DNA of 64,000 bases from Robiginitomaculum sp. (GTDB lineage: Bacteria; Pseudomonadota; Alphaproteobacteria; Caulobacterales; Maricaulaceae). The translations under genes and the position numbers were made by a program. The stretch covers positions 1-64,000 of the forward strand of contig NVXG01000002.1 of the NCBI GenBank assembly GCA_002733805.1. The letters run 5' to 3'. The notes below the pieces were generated by a model, which ran no database searches, was not told the DNA's origin, and saw only the letters and a list, made by a program, of their open reading frames with translations. This document shows positions 33,207 through 43,561 of the stretch, piece by piece (the first letter of the stretch is position 1; the number at the start of each line of letters is the position of its first letter).

Positions 33207-34097
33207 ATGAAATACAAAAAGCACGGCAAAAACGGCAAATTCCAAGTCCAAGTATGGCAAGACAAGCAATGGAAAACCCTGCGTGCCAATTCGAAGGCAT
33301 TTGCGGATTTTCTGATCGCCACGGGACAAACCTCGACCCAGTATGATGCCAGTGATCCCAAACCGTTCGCGCCCAAATCCTACCGGGACTTTATGTTGTA
33401 TGAGGCACACTTTATTGCGGCGGCCACTAATTTTGCCAAAGCCAACCGGCCGGGTGCCTATCGAATTGCCAAGCTGTATCAAAAACTGACCGGCAAGTTG
33501 CATCCCAAACTCAAACCCGCTCCACACTGGTATGAAAAGCCAATTTATTACATGGGCAATCATCTCAATTTCTATGGGCACGATCAAACCATTGTCTGGC
33601 CGCAATACTCCCGGATCATGGATTATGAGTTGGAGTTGGGTTTTGTGTTGGCCAAGCCACTTTATAATGCCAGCTCTGAGGAGGCCTTGGCTGCCATTGG
33701 CGGCTTTGTGGTGTTCAACGACTTTTCGGCCCGCGACACCCAAATGCCGGAAATGCAAAGCGGGTTTGGCCCGCAAAAATCTAAACATTTTGCCAATGCA
33801 ATCTCTGCAGAATTTGTCACGGCGGACGAAATACTGCCCCGGATCAATAGCTTGAGTGGGACGGTTACCATCAATGGCAAGCCTATGGCCGAAGTTTCGT
33901 CTAGCGGCATGCAATACACCTTGGGCGAGGCCTTGGCGCATGTCAGTCAGGGCGAGCGCTTGTTTCCCGGTGAGTTTTTCGGCACCGGCACCCTACCCGG
34001 CGGATGCGGTTTGGAGAGCGGTATCATGCTGAGCAAAGGCGATAGAATCTCCATTGCCATTGCTGGAATCGGACGATTGAGCAATGTGATTGGCTAA
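33207..34097 (+). CDS. Fumarylacetoacetate hydrolase family protein
   Basis: PIYYMGNHLNFYGHDQTIVWPQYSRIMDYELELGFV...FNDFSARDTQMPEMQSGFGPQKSKHFANAI. Confidence 0.9.
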   Translation: MKYKKHGKNGKFQVQVWQDKQWKTLRANSKAFADFLIATGQTSTQYDASDPKPFAPKSYRDFMLYEAHFIAAATNFAKANRPGAYRIAKLYQKLTGKLHPKLKPAPHWYEKPIYYMGNHLNFYGHDQTIVWPQYSRIMDYELELGFVLAKPLYNASSEEALAAIGGFVVFNDFSARDTQMPEMQSGFGPQKSKHFANAISAEFVTADEILPRINSLSGTVTINGKPMAEVSSSGMQYTLGEALAHVSQGERLFPGEFFGTGTLPGGCGLESGIMLSKGDRISIAIAGIGRLSNVIG

Positions 34098-34260
34098 CTC
34101 GCCACAGCAATCAAGCTGACCTGCACCTAGTTCCGCCGATCATTATCCCCATCCTCGATAGGATATTCGTATTCTGAGTGATGTGGCAAAGTTACGGATC
34201 ATTAAGAAGAAATAGCCCGATAAAATGTTACCTTTCGTTCTTTGCAGTGAGGGGCATGTA

Positions 34261-34911
34261 ATGAAAACACCTATTCCATATAGCCAACTGACAGTCATCG
34301 GATTGGCCTTGCTCGCGACCGCCTGTAGCAGCAGCGCTACCCAACCCAAAATTACCGCGCCCACTATACCGATTGCACAATACAACGGCGTTGCACTCGC
34401 CCCGCCCCGGTGCGAACCGGGCGCGCCACATGCGAAAGCTCCGGCGGAATTGGCCCAATTCGACTTTTTGATTGGGGACTTTACCATCGAGGGTCAGGCG
34501 TGGACTGCACAAGGTTGGAGATCATCCCCCACCCCTCCGCCACCGGCACGATGGAACGGCAAATATGGCTTGGATGGCATGGCGATCTATGATGAATGGT
34601 TCAATGTGGACCCCGGCCTCAACCTCGACACACCGCGCGGCGTAAACGTGCGGTTTTATGATGAAAAAACATCAGAGTGGAAAATGATGTGGGTGCATAC
34701 TGGGGTTGGTCAGGTGCAGGATCTTCGCGCCGAAATGCGCGACGGTGAACTGACCATGTGGCAGGAATACCCGGACAGACCTGACTTTCTGGCCACATTT
34801 ATAAGAGAAGACAAAGACCATTGGCACCGAATTTCATTTGCCAAAGATGATGAAGGTAATTGGACGAAAACAATCAAACTGGCCGCCACGCGATTGCCTT
34901 GCGCGAACTAG
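34261..34911 (+). CDS. Putative lipoprotein, DUF1579-like
   Basis: Lipobox LLATAC; ELAQFDFLIGDFTIEGQAWTAQGW. Confidence 0.7.
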   Translation: MKTPIPYSQLTVIGLALLATACSSSATQPKITAPTIPIAQYNGVALAPPRCEPGAPHAKAPAELAQFDFLIGDFTIEGQAWTAQGWRSSPTPPPPARWNGKYGLDGMAIYDEWFNVDPGLNLDTPRGVNVRFYDEKTSEWKMMWVHTGVGQVQDLRAEMRDGELTMWQEYPDRPDFLATFIREDKDHWHRISFAKDDEGNWTKTIKLAATRLPCAN

Positions 34912-34985
34912 CAGAGCGCTGCGCTGCATCCCGACACATGGTCCCCGAAATAAATCTGGGACTATGTTGCTAATAATTACCGCTT

Positions 34986-35119
34986 GCCAATCCTTCGAGG
35001 CTGCTCCGCAGCACCTCAGGATGAGGGAGTGTCGGTAAAAACAACTCTTTTTCACCCATATGACCTACACTACATACCTCATGCTGAGGTGCGACCAATG
35101 GGAGCCTCGAAGCATCGGA
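34986..35119. repeat. Inverted pair of REP-like elements
   Basis: gatcc/ccttcgaggctgctccgcagcacctcaggatgaggg (34986-35027) and cctcatgctgaggtgcgaccaatgggagcctcgaagcatcgg (35078-35119). Confidence 0.85.
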
Positions 35120-35205
35120 TAGTGACGGAACTCAAGATAATGCCTCGTTGTTTCGCTTTTGGCCCCCGGACTTTATCCCGTGACCGGGGAAGTTGAAATG
35201 TTCTT

Positions 35206-36072
35206 CTACCCCTTCACCACCCGCGCCGGAGCCACGACGGTACATGCCTCGACCACTTCGGGCGGGTGGCGGTAAAAGAACGCATCATTGCGGATGCGCT
35301 TTTTGGTTTTGTGAATTTCGAAATGATCGGACGGGGTTGGCATTACCTCATAGGATGGACGATCACCTTCGGGCAGATCAGCCGCCACATGAAAGCTGCG
35401 AATAATGCCGCGCCGGGTCACGTCTTCGATCACCCCGTAATTGATCGAACGGATACCGCGATTGAGTTTCTGGATGAACTGCATCCCGTCAATCACCCGA
35501 CCAAACACGGTCAGATTGCGATCCAGATAGCGCGTGCCCGGACCCAGCACGATGTAGAACTCTGCATCGCCACTGTCCGGGTCATTATCGCGCGCCATGG
35601 CCATCGAGCCGGGGCAATGTTGCAACCAGGTCATTTGCGTTTCCGGGTTGCGAGCCGCCGCAAAGCCATTCACATGGCCACTTTCCGGCGCATACAGATC
35701 AGGCGACCCCAAAGGCGCAAAATCCAGTCCGGCACTGGCCCGCTCGTTCTCGTTAATCAGGGTCGGGTATTTTTCGGGTAATTTGGGGCTGTCTTCTTCT
35801 TCGCCGCGACCGCCTTGGGCCACAAAGCCCTCGATCACCCGATAAAAGGTCAACCCATCATAAAACCCATCGGCTGATAAATCGCGAATGCGTTGCACAT
35901 GATTGGGTGCAAATTCCGGGTTTAGCTCGATCACCGTTCGCCCAAAATCAGTATCAATCACCAGCAGGTTTTCCGGGGCAATTTTGCGCCACTGGATTTC
36001 CTCTGGCCCGTCGGCAGCATAGGCCGGTGCGGCTAGCAACAAAGCGGCGAAAATGTAATTGAACCATTTCAT
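35206..36072 (-). CDS. Cyclophilin-type peptidyl-prolyl cis-trans isomerase, secreted
   Basis: Signal peptide; LVIDTDFGRTVIELNPEFAPNHVQRIRDLSADGFYDGLTFYRVIEGFVAQGG; FGRVIDGM. Confidence 0.92.
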   Translation of the reverse strand: MKWFNYIFAALLLAAPAYAADGPEEIQWRKIAPENLLVIDTDFGRTVIELNPEFAPNHVQRIRDLSADGFYDGLTFYRVIEGFVAQGGRGEEEDSPKLPEKYPTLINENERASAGLDFAPLGSPDLYAPESGHVNGFAAARNPETQMTWLQHCPGSMAMARDNDPDSGDAEFYIVLGPGTRYLDRNLTVFGRVIDGMQFIQKLNRGIRSINYGVIEDVTRRGIIRSFHVAADLPEGDRPSYEVMPTPSDHFEIHKTKKRIRNDAFFYRHPPEVVEACTVVAPARVVKG

Positions 36073-36120
36073 GTTGAAACGCTCCCCAAATGAATTTTCC
36101 CGAAGATAGCGGCTTTTGGC

Positions 36121-36513
36121 TCAATCAACAAATGCTTCGGCCTCGATTTCGATCATCATGTCCGGGTCGATCAAGCCATTGATCCCGATCATCGATGTGG
36201 TCGGCGGGTGCTCTTTGAACACCTCGCCATGAGCTTTGCCAAAAGCTTCCCACTGGCTGATATCGGTCACAAACATCCGGGTGCGGACGATTTGGTCCAT
36301 GCCCACGCCCAATTCGGCCAAGGCTTTCTCGATGATCGCCAAACATCGTTTGGCCTGTGCATACGCATCCGCCGGCGCAAAAACGCTACCGTCCTCGGCC
36401 ACTGGTGCAGTGCCAGTTACCCAAACATGCGGACCTTGGCGGATCGCCCGGCAATACCCAATTTTGGCCTCCCACGGTGCCCCGGAAAAAACCCGGTCGG
36501 TTTTGGTCATCAT
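36121..36513 (-). CDS. RidA/YjgF family protein
   Basis: IGYCRAIRQGPHVWVTGTAPVAEDG...ELGVGMDQIVRTRMFVTDISQWEAFGKAHGEVF...MIEIEAEAFVD. Confidence 0.92.
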   Translation of the reverse strand: MMTKTDRVFSGAPWEAKIGYCRAIRQGPHVWVTGTAPVAEDGSVFAPADAYAQAKRCLAIIEKALAELGVGMDQIVRTRMFVTDISQWEAFGKAHGEVFKEHPPTTSMIGINGLIDPDMMIEIEAEAFVD

Positions 36514-36592
36514 ATTTCCCTATTTCTATCTGCGCTTAATTTTATGATGAAAATTGTGAGGAGTAAGTGTGCGTAAACTCAAAAATCTCAAA

Positions 36593-39157
36593 TCATTCCG
36601 ATGGCAATACAATACACCCCTCTTCATCTGCCTGCTTGATAGCATCAGCAACTAATGATTTTGGCGTTGATAGGACATATTCATTATCAAAAAAATCACT
36701 ATTTTTTACGTGTTCTCGGTATTCTTTTAGTGTTTTGTACGCATCAATCTCACGGCAAGCCTTAGCCATAAGTACGGCATGCCCCACATAAGCCAATTCA
36801 ATAGGAAGGCTAAGCTCACGGTTTTGGAACTGAGGCCGCTTCATGATCTCAATCAAGTGACTTGAATATTTGTATTCACGATTAATATCCCCTAATGCAG
36901 CTGAGTATTCCATCATGGAAAAAGCTGCTTCAAACGGAGGGGCATATTCTTGGTCTATATCAAAGGAAGCACTCGCCAAATCAAGGATTACTTGATGAAA
37001 CATTAAGTCCAGATCGGGTTTTTCCCAATGACTATCAACTCCATTGACCGTTAGTTTCTCATTTTCCCAGTCATAATCAAAAATACCACCATAAAACCCA
37101 AAAAGATTCATATAATCGTGGGAAAGAGCGACCAACGCGCCAAGGTAAGTGTCATCAAATCGGCCAATTGATCTTGCCTTGATTTCATCGGTCAAAGGCC
37201 CGGAAAGTTCCAAACCTTTCAATGCCTCCCATTCTGGGCGGGCTTTTCTCAATTCACGCAATACATCGCTGAACAAGACTTTTATATTAACCTCAGTTTC
37301 GGCAAGAGAATACGCTACACCATAATAATTTGACCAATCCCTGACAGCATTAGAAAAGAGCTGTTCTTTTTCAATATGCTCTGGAAGATCATCCTTTGAT
37401 AGGTCAACCATAATTTTACGATAATTCTCAGGTGCTGTTTTTCTGTGCCACTCAATATATTCTTTTGGTTGAACCAAAGTACCGAAAGTATGTCTCATTA
37501 GCACTTGCTGGGCCATTTCAATCAATTGAATTTTGATCTTGATTTTCGCAACCAGATCATTTTGTTCGTTCGCTATTTTATAAGCTCGCTCCAAGGCATC
37601 TCCGGCCAGACCAAATAGTTGAGCGCTAGATTTAAAAACAGCGAAATGTATCAACGCATCAATATTATTTTCTGATTCTATATACTCCCGATAAAATCCT
37701 TTTGCTTTTTCCCAATACATATCGGCTTCTTGTTGTTTTCCGGACTTACGAGACAGGTAAGACAGCGCTTGGAAATAGTCTGCACGCTCATTCTGAGAAA
37801 GAAAAAACTGCGAAACAAGCGCATCTTTTTTTCTTTGCAAAGCCAATTTGATATCGCCAAATTCCGCTTCTCGTCTAATGTTTGCGCGCTCATATCTTGT
37901 CCGCATATTTTCCCTTTCAAGTGATGTTTCAATCTCTATGGCTTGTTTTACGAGAATATAGGCTTCATGGGCGTCGCCTTTTCGCCTGCCAATGATTTCA
38001 TCACCCAATAGAAACAGAATTTCACTTTGCAGGTAGGGATCACCACCCTCTTTCACCAAAGCCAATGCTCGGCGAAGCTCTTTTTCTGATCGTTGCACAG
38101 ACAGAACATTTTCAGGTCCAGCAACTCGCCTTTTCCAGTAATGACTATGATGTTCCAAAATTTGGGCGGCCTCAAAAACACTGGCTTTTGACTCTTGAAA
38201 AGCTCCCAACGCTAAAGCATGCCATCTTTCCATTTCTGAAAAATGGCCCGATTGATATGCAAGGGAATAGGGAAGCACAAAACAAAGGCCTTTTTCTGTA
38301 GCATTACTCAAATTCTGACATTTGCCAGTTTGGGTAATCCACTGCTTGGCAAACGTCTCATCGTCCAAATTATCTAGAGCGGCAACAATTAATGAGTACC
38401 TAAGCGTTATTGCAAGAACTGAGTGGTTCCCCTCGATTGCATTTAGGGCATTTGCAAAAGCTGTACGTAAAATTTCAGGGTCAACTTCACCCAAATCTTT
38501 GTCTAAAAACGGTTCAAAAAATGAATATGTTTCAACAATCGGTGATTTTTTTTGACTCTGCATTACCGCTTGGATCAACAAAGTTGATTCTTCGCTGTCA
38601 CCATATAGAAATCGCAGCGTGTTCGCTTTGAATAATTTTGGCGCAGCCGAACTAGGATTTAATTCAATCGCCAATTGAAGGCTTTGCAGTGAAGCTTGCC
38701 GGTTCAGTAAACTTTCATGCACTGCTTTTAAGTAATAAAGAGATGCCAATTCCTTGGCAGAGGCATTAGCCGCTCTTGTTTTTTCATCAATAGCAATTTG
38801 AAGTCCGCGTACGGCGGCAACATGGTCTATCTGATCAAATACCGACGATTGCAGAGCCAAATCTGACGCCGCGACACCGCAAGCTTTACGTAATTTCGAC
38901 GCTATATTGGCAGCTTGTGCGCCACTTGTTGCGTTTGCCAAGTCTTCGTAAATCCGGGAGCATCTTGCAGCTTTTCCATCGTCCCACATCGATAAAATTC
39001 CAGGAAGACCTCCCGTAAAATTACTGATTAGAAGCAATGTTGGAACAATGGCCGAACAACTGATAATGACAGGGTGCTTTTTAAAACTCGCCTTGGCTTG
39101 CTTCCAAAATCCAATAAGACTTCCCGTCAGCATTCCAAGAAAGCCAAAAAAATTCAT
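36593..39157 (-). CDS. Large TPR-like orphan protein with N-terminal transmembrane segment
   Basis: 854-aa uninterrupted ORF; hydrophobic VIISCSAIVPTLLLISNF; helical repeat-like remainder; no catalytic domain recognised. Confidence 0.8.
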   Translation of the reverse strand: MNFFGFLGMLTGSLIGFWKQAKASFKKHPVIISCSAIVPTLLLISNFTGGLPGILSMWDDGKAARCSRIYEDLANATSGAQAANIASKLRKACGVAASDLALQSSVFDQIDHVAAVRGLQIAIDEKTRAANASAKELASLYYLKAVHESLLNRQASLQSLQLAIELNPSSAAPKLFKANTLRFLYGDSEESTLLIQAVMQSQKKSPIVETYSFFEPFLDKDLGEVDPEILRTAFANALNAIEGNHSVLAITLRYSLIVAALDNLDDETFAKQWITQTGKCQNLSNATEKGLCFVLPYSLAYQSGHFSEMERWHALALGAFQESKASVFEAAQILEHHSHYWKRRVAGPENVLSVQRSEKELRRALALVKEGGDPYLQSEILFLLGDEIIGRRKGDAHEAYILVKQAIEIETSLERENMRTRYERANIRREAEFGDIKLALQRKKDALVSQFFLSQNERADYFQALSYLSRKSGKQQEADMYWEKAKGFYREYIESENNIDALIHFAVFKSSAQLFGLAGDALERAYKIANEQNDLVAKIKIKIQLIEMAQQVLMRHTFGTLVQPKEYIEWHRKTAPENYRKIMVDLSKDDLPEHIEKEQLFSNAVRDWSNYYGVAYSLAETEVNIKVLFSDVLRELRKARPEWEALKGLELSGPLTDEIKARSIGRFDDTYLGALVALSHDYMNLFGFYGGIFDYDWENEKLTVNGVDSHWEKPDLDLMFHQVILDLASASFDIDQEYAPPFEAAFSMMEYSAALGDINREYKYSSHLIEIMKRPQFQNRELSLPIELAYVGHAVLMAKACREIDAYKTLKEYREHVKNSDFFDNEYVLSTPKSLVADAIKQADEEGCIVLPSE

Positions 39158-39158
39158 T

Positions 39159-40475
39159 TCAATCTTTTCCCAATATATCCAGCGCGATGGCGCTCATGGA
39201 TGACACGCCGGTGGCAATGGTCAGATTGCGATCTGGCGCAAAGAACGGCGAGTGCAGGGATGGCAGGCTTATGCCCTCGGCTTTGGCTTTGGCATATACG
39301 CCCGGCTCCACCGCGCCCAGCCAATAGATCACGCTGGGGATTTTATCGTCGGTGCGTCCAAAGCGTCCGAAATCCTCGCCGCCCATCACCGGGTCCAGCT
39401 CGCTCACGTTGTCGACCCCGATGGCACGACCAATGGCGGCTCCGACCCGCTTGGCCAGTTCTGGTGTGTTATAGGTGGCGGGGGTAAATTCGTCCTTGAT
39501 CTCGACCTCGGGTAATTTGTCATCCGGCAAGCCAAACGCCCGGCCCTGATTAACCGCGATCCGCTCGATACCGGCCAGCAAGGCGGCACGGGTTTCATCG
39601 GAATACGAACGCACGGTCAGTTGCAAATGCACGCTGTCCGAAATGATGTTGTGTTTGGAGCCACCATGGATCGAGCCGACCGTGACTACGGCCGGATCCA
39701 GCGGCGAGGTCTGGCGGCTGACCAAGGTTTGCAAGGCCGTTATAATATAGGCGGCCAGCACAATCGGGTCTTTGGTGGTGTGGGGATAGGCCCCATGACC
39801 ACCAATGCCGTGTACTTCAATATCAACGCTGTCCACATTGGCCAGCGCAAAGCCCGAGGTGTAGCCAATTTTACCGGCTGGCAAATTGGCATTGACGTGC
39901 AGGGCAATATTGTAATCTGGCTTTGGAAACCGTTCAAACACACCATCAGCCAGCATGGCCCGGGCGCCCTTGCCAACTTCCTCCGCCGGTTGGGCAACCA
40001 GCATCAAGGTACCAGACCAGTCGTCTTTGTGGTCGGCCAGATAGCGCGCTGTTCCAACCAAAGAGGTCATATGCACATCATGACCACAGGCGTGCATCAC
40101 CGAGACATCCTGCCCGCGCTGATTTAACCCGCGCGCCTTGCTGGCATAGTCCAGCCCAGTTTGTTCGGCTACGGGAAGTGCATCCATATCGGCCCGCAAC
40201 ATCAATACGGGTCCGGGACCATTTTTCATCATGGCCACCAAGCCGGTGCCGCCTACCCCTTCGGTCACGTCAAAACCGACTTGTTCCAGTTCGGCTTTCA
40301 TCCGCTTGGCGGTTTCAAACTCTTTCAAGGACAATTCAGGGTTCTGGTGGAAATGCAGGTATAGCTTTTCCAGATAAACGGCCTCGGCAGTGCCGGTGGG
40401 CTTTGCAAACGCTGCCTCTGATCCGGCAAATAGCAATGCGGTTCCGGCCAATAGGCCCAATAGATGCTTGTTCAT
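39159..40475 (-). CDS. M20 family amidohydrolase (carboxypeptidase), secreted
   Basis: Signal MNKHLLGLLAGTALLFAGSEAAFA; LHFHQNPELSLKEFETA; LRADMDALPV; MHACGHDVHMTSL; MGGEDFGRF. Confidence 0.93.
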   Translation of the reverse strand: MNKHLLGLLAGTALLFAGSEAAFAKPTGTAEAVYLEKLYLHFHQNPELSLKEFETAKRMKAELEQVGFDVTEGVGGTGLVAMMKNGPGPVLMLRADMDALPVAEQTGLDYASKARGLNQRGQDVSVMHACGHDVHMTSLVGTARYLADHKDDWSGTLMLVAQPAEEVGKGARAMLADGVFERFPKPDYNIALHVNANLPAGKIGYTSGFALANVDSVDIEVHGIGGHGAYPHTTKDPIVLAAYIITALQTLVSRQTSPLDPAVVTVGSIHGGSKHNIISDSVHLQLTVRSYSDETRAALLAGIERIAVNQGRAFGLPDDKLPEVEIKDEFTPATYNTPELAKRVGAAIGRAIGVDNVSELDPVMGGEDFGRFGRTDDKIPSVIYWLGAVEPGVYAKAKAEGISLPSLHSPFFAPDRNLTIATGVSSMSAIALDILGKD

Positions 40476-40620
40476 GTTGATTCCCTTAACTCCCCTGATT
40501 CTGGTTGTACCGAACAGCTTAGCTGAAGATCGTGCCAATAGGAATGATCGCCTTTGTCACATTGTGCCCACGCAAAACCCTGTCATACAGGTGTCATAAA
40601 ATGATATCAGGGAAACTCAT

Positions 40621-41910
40621 ATGCAAGCAATGACCGCACTCGCGCTGGTCTGGAGCGCAGTTTTACTGGCCAGTATTGTGGCCAAATGGACCCGACTGAC
40701 CCCGGTTTTATGGTTCCTGTTTTTTGGTGCGGTCATGGTCAATACCGGACTGTTGCCAAAAACTGCCGATCCATTTGTCGCAGGCTTTGCCGAGCTTGGC
40801 ATTATTGTCATCATGTTTGCCATCGGGTTTGAAGAAGACACCTCCGACTTTTTAGATAGCATCAAAAAAAGCTGGGGAATCGCGTTTTTCGGCGGGCTGT
40901 TCCCGTTTGTCACCGCCTACCTAGTGGCTGATTTCTTTTGGCACGATGTCAATGTTTCCCTAATGTGCGGGCTGACCATGACCGCCACCGCCGTATCCCT
41001 GACCATGCTTTCCTTACGCTCCGAAGGCTTGGCTAAATCTCCGGCGGCGTTACGCATTATGACCTCGGCGGTGCTCGATGATATTGCCTCACTGGCATTG
41101 GTGGCCATTTTGGTCCCGGTCGCGACGGGGGCCAGCGATATCTCAGTGGTCGGTATAGTTTCCATTGCCGGTAAAGCTGTCGTGTTTTTTATGATTATTG
41201 CCTTTCTGGGTGCATGGATTTTCCCGCACAAACCAAAAGGCTGGATCCGCAAAGTGCCAATCTTGGGACGCTTTGGTATTCGCAATATCCTGAAATTTGG
41301 TCGAGGGCAAAATGCCACCCTGACCGTTTTATTGCTGGCCGTACTGATTGGCCTGCTGGCCCACAAATTCGGATTTCATCCGGCGGTGGGCGCCTTCATG
41401 GCGGGCCTGATCCTGAAACAGGAATATTTCCAATTTGGAGGCAATTCCAAATCCCATGACGACACGGCGAAGATTATTGACAGCGTGGCGTTTAGCTGGC
41501 TTGGCCCGGTATTTTTTGTCCATTTGGGTGCACAAATCATCTTTGAATGGGATATTTTAGTCGCCGTGATCCCGCAAGTTGTGACACTGACCCTTGCGCT
41601 GTTTGTGGCGCAGATTGCCTCGGCAGCTATTGCAGCGCGCTATACCGGGGGCATGTTATGGCCCGGTTCGATCATGGTCGGATTGGGCATGTTGGGCCGG
41701 GCCGAATTGGCCTTTGTGGTGATGGACATCGCTTATGTGCAAAACCAGATCATTCCGGTCGAGGCATTTTACACCCTGATGATTACCGCGTTTTGGCTAA
41801 ACTTGGCGGTGCCAATTGCCATCCGGTTGTGGCGACCGATTTACCAGCGCGAACTGGATGCCCATCCGGACCCAACATTGGTCGATCGGTTTCGAGAGCA
41901 ACAACGTTAG
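40621..41910 (+). CDS. Cation:proton antiporter (CPA2/Kef-type)
   Basis: Multi-TM; GFEEDTSDFLDSIKKSWG, ASLALVAILVPVATG, GFHPAVGAFMAGLILKQEYF. Confidence 0.9.
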   Translation: MQAMTALALVWSAVLLASIVAKWTRLTPVLWFLFFGAVMVNTGLLPKTADPFVAGFAELGIIVIMFAIGFEEDTSDFLDSIKKSWGIAFFGGLFPFVTAYLVADFFWHDVNVSLMCGLTMTATAVSLTMLSLRSEGLAKSPAALRIMTSAVLDDIASLALVAILVPVATGASDISVVGIVSIAGKAVVFFMIIAFLGAWIFPHKPKGWIRKVPILGRFGIRNILKFGRGQNATLTVLLLAVLIGLLAHKFGFHPAVGAFMAGLILKQEYFQFGGNSKSHDDTAKIIDSVAFSWLGPVFFVHLGAQIIFEWDILVAVIPQVVTLTLALFVAQIASAAIAARYTGGMLWPGSIMVGLGMLGRAELAFVVMDIAYVQNQIIPVEAFYTLMITAFWLNLAVPIAIRLWRPIYQRELDAHPDPTLVDRFREQQR

Positions 41911-41916
41911 AAAAAC

Positions 41917-42411
41917 CTAGTTAACCCGGTTTTCCTGCGGGGTGGTCGGATTATATCCGAAATCAGAATTGGGTAATTGCAGACCCAATTGCGAGATCAC
42001 ATACCCGACACTGGCAAAATGATGCACCGCGTGACTGTGGGCTTGGGCCAATGCCGCGCCCAACGTGTAATTGCATTTGACCATGCCGGAGCCCAAATCA
42101 TCCGACACCTCGACAATTTGATCCATATCCGCATCGCGGATCGCATCCAATTGTCGCAAGATCAGTTCGAAATAAGCAATACCGGCTGCCCGGTCCTGCT
42201 CGACCTGCAAATTGCGTTTGCGCGCCGCCAGATTGACTTTTTTGCTGTCTAGCCCGCAAAAGATGCAGTCGAAGATATCCAGAATATGGCGCACATGACC
42301 ACCAATGCTCGAGTGGTATGGCTCGGCACGGGTATCACGGTATTGCTCGTCGGTAAGCGAAGCTACCAGATCAATGCCGACTTTCAGATTGTTTTCAATC
42401 GCTGTGAACAT
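41917..42411 (-). CDS. DinB family protein
   Basis: IENNLKVGIDLVASLTDEQYRDTRAEPYHSSIGGHVRHILDIFDCIF...AQAHSHAVHHFASVGYVISQLG. Confidence 0.82.
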   Translation of the reverse strand: MFTAIENNLKVGIDLVASLTDEQYRDTRAEPYHSSIGGHVRHILDIFDCIFCGLDSKKVNLAARKRNLQVEQDRAAGIAYFELILRQLDAIRDADMDQIVEVSDDLGSGMVKCNYTLGAALAQAHSHAVHHFASVGYVISQLGLQLPNSDFGYNPTTPQENRVN

Positions 42412-42575
42412 GCCCCTAACTGGCCCGAAAACGCGATACACGCAACCTGCAAATTGTCGCAAACACCAATCTGTGATGTGCGCGTTATTCAGACGTTATC
42501 GTTTTTATTCAGGTTTTCTAGGCAGCAAAGCCGGAGCCGACAATGTTTTGAACCTGCTTCGTATGAGTTTGCCGT

Positions 42576-43421
42576 TTACTCACAAATTTTCAGCCAGTAT
42601 TTTTCGTCTTCTTCACCGGCTTTGACCATGTGCTGGTGCACAAACAAGACACCCGGCTCTCGTTTTTCAACCTCCAACCACGATCCGCCCCATTCAAGCG
42701 GATAAATGTTGGCATGCGCGTTATCAGGAATGGAATAATCCGCTGGCTTGTTGAGGCTAAAGCCCCCCATAAACCCGGCAGTGCCCAAATGGATAATATC
42801 GAGCATCATCGAATTGCCGACATAACCAATGGTGGCAAAGCCCCTATTTCCTTTGTCGGAACAGGAGCGATGGAAGGTCCCGCTATGGTCCCGCAGACCG
42901 CCAGCCTCGTCTGGCTCGGCCTGTCCCCAACGGCCGATCAACCAATCCGGCTGGGGCTGCGTGGTTTTTCGAGCTTGTTCTGTACCTTCTTTTTTGACCA
43001 AGGCCCGCAACTCGGCTAACCCGGCTTTGGCTTGTGGGAGACCTGCATCGGCTGCCAATTTCATCAAACGAAGAGCTTCTGTAGAGGATTTAACCAGTCC
43101 GCCCTGCCCGTGAAAGGCCATGATCGACAAGAAGTAGTTGGCTTCGACATCCCCACCCTGCGCTGCAGCCCGATATAATGCCAACGCCTTAGTTTGCGAA
43201 GCCGGATACCCTCCCAACCCTCTTTGAAGCATAAAGCCCATCCGGGTTTGTGCCGGTGCATACCCCTTATTGGATAGGGGAACCAGAATTTTGGCGGCTG
43301 ATGGAAACAGCCCTTTTTCGAATTTTACGATAGCCGCGCGATATTGCGCCTCATCACTGGGCTCTGCCCATGCCGGGCCGGAGCTCAAGGCACAAACCAT
43401 AAAAATCATAAAAAGGCGCAT
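42576..43421 (-). CDS. Sel1-like (SLR) repeat secreted protein
   Basis: Signal MRLFMIFMVCALSSGPAWA; GYAPAQTRMGFMLQRGLGGYPASQTKALALYRAAAQGGDVEANYFLSIM. Confidence 0.85.
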   Translation of the reverse strand: MRLFMIFMVCALSSGPAWAEPSDEAQYRAAIVKFEKGLFPSAAKILVPLSNKGYAPAQTRMGFMLQRGLGGYPASQTKALALYRAAAQGGDVEANYFLSIMAFHGQGGLVKSSTEALRLMKLAADAGLPQAKAGLAELRALVKKEGTEQARKTTQPQPDWLIGRWGQAEPDEAGGLRDHSGTFHRSCSDKGNRGFATIGYVGNSMMLDIIHLGTAGFMGGFSLNKPADYSIPDNAHANIYPLEWGGSWLEVEKREPGVLFVHQHMVKAGEEDEKYWLKICE

Positions 43422-43561
43422 ATATTCTCTCCAAAAGAACCATTCAAATCCTCGCAATTCAGTCGAAACTATCCCTCCGGCACACTCGGCGCATCATTCA
43501 TTTGAATGAGTTTTACCCCTACCCCCTTGCCATCGGCGACAAACCAGTTAACTAGCGCGCC

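Noticed and set aside
33111-33941. 276-aa minus-strand ORF opposite the FAH-family gene
   Set aside because: Plus-strand gene has clear family motifs; the antisense frame does not.
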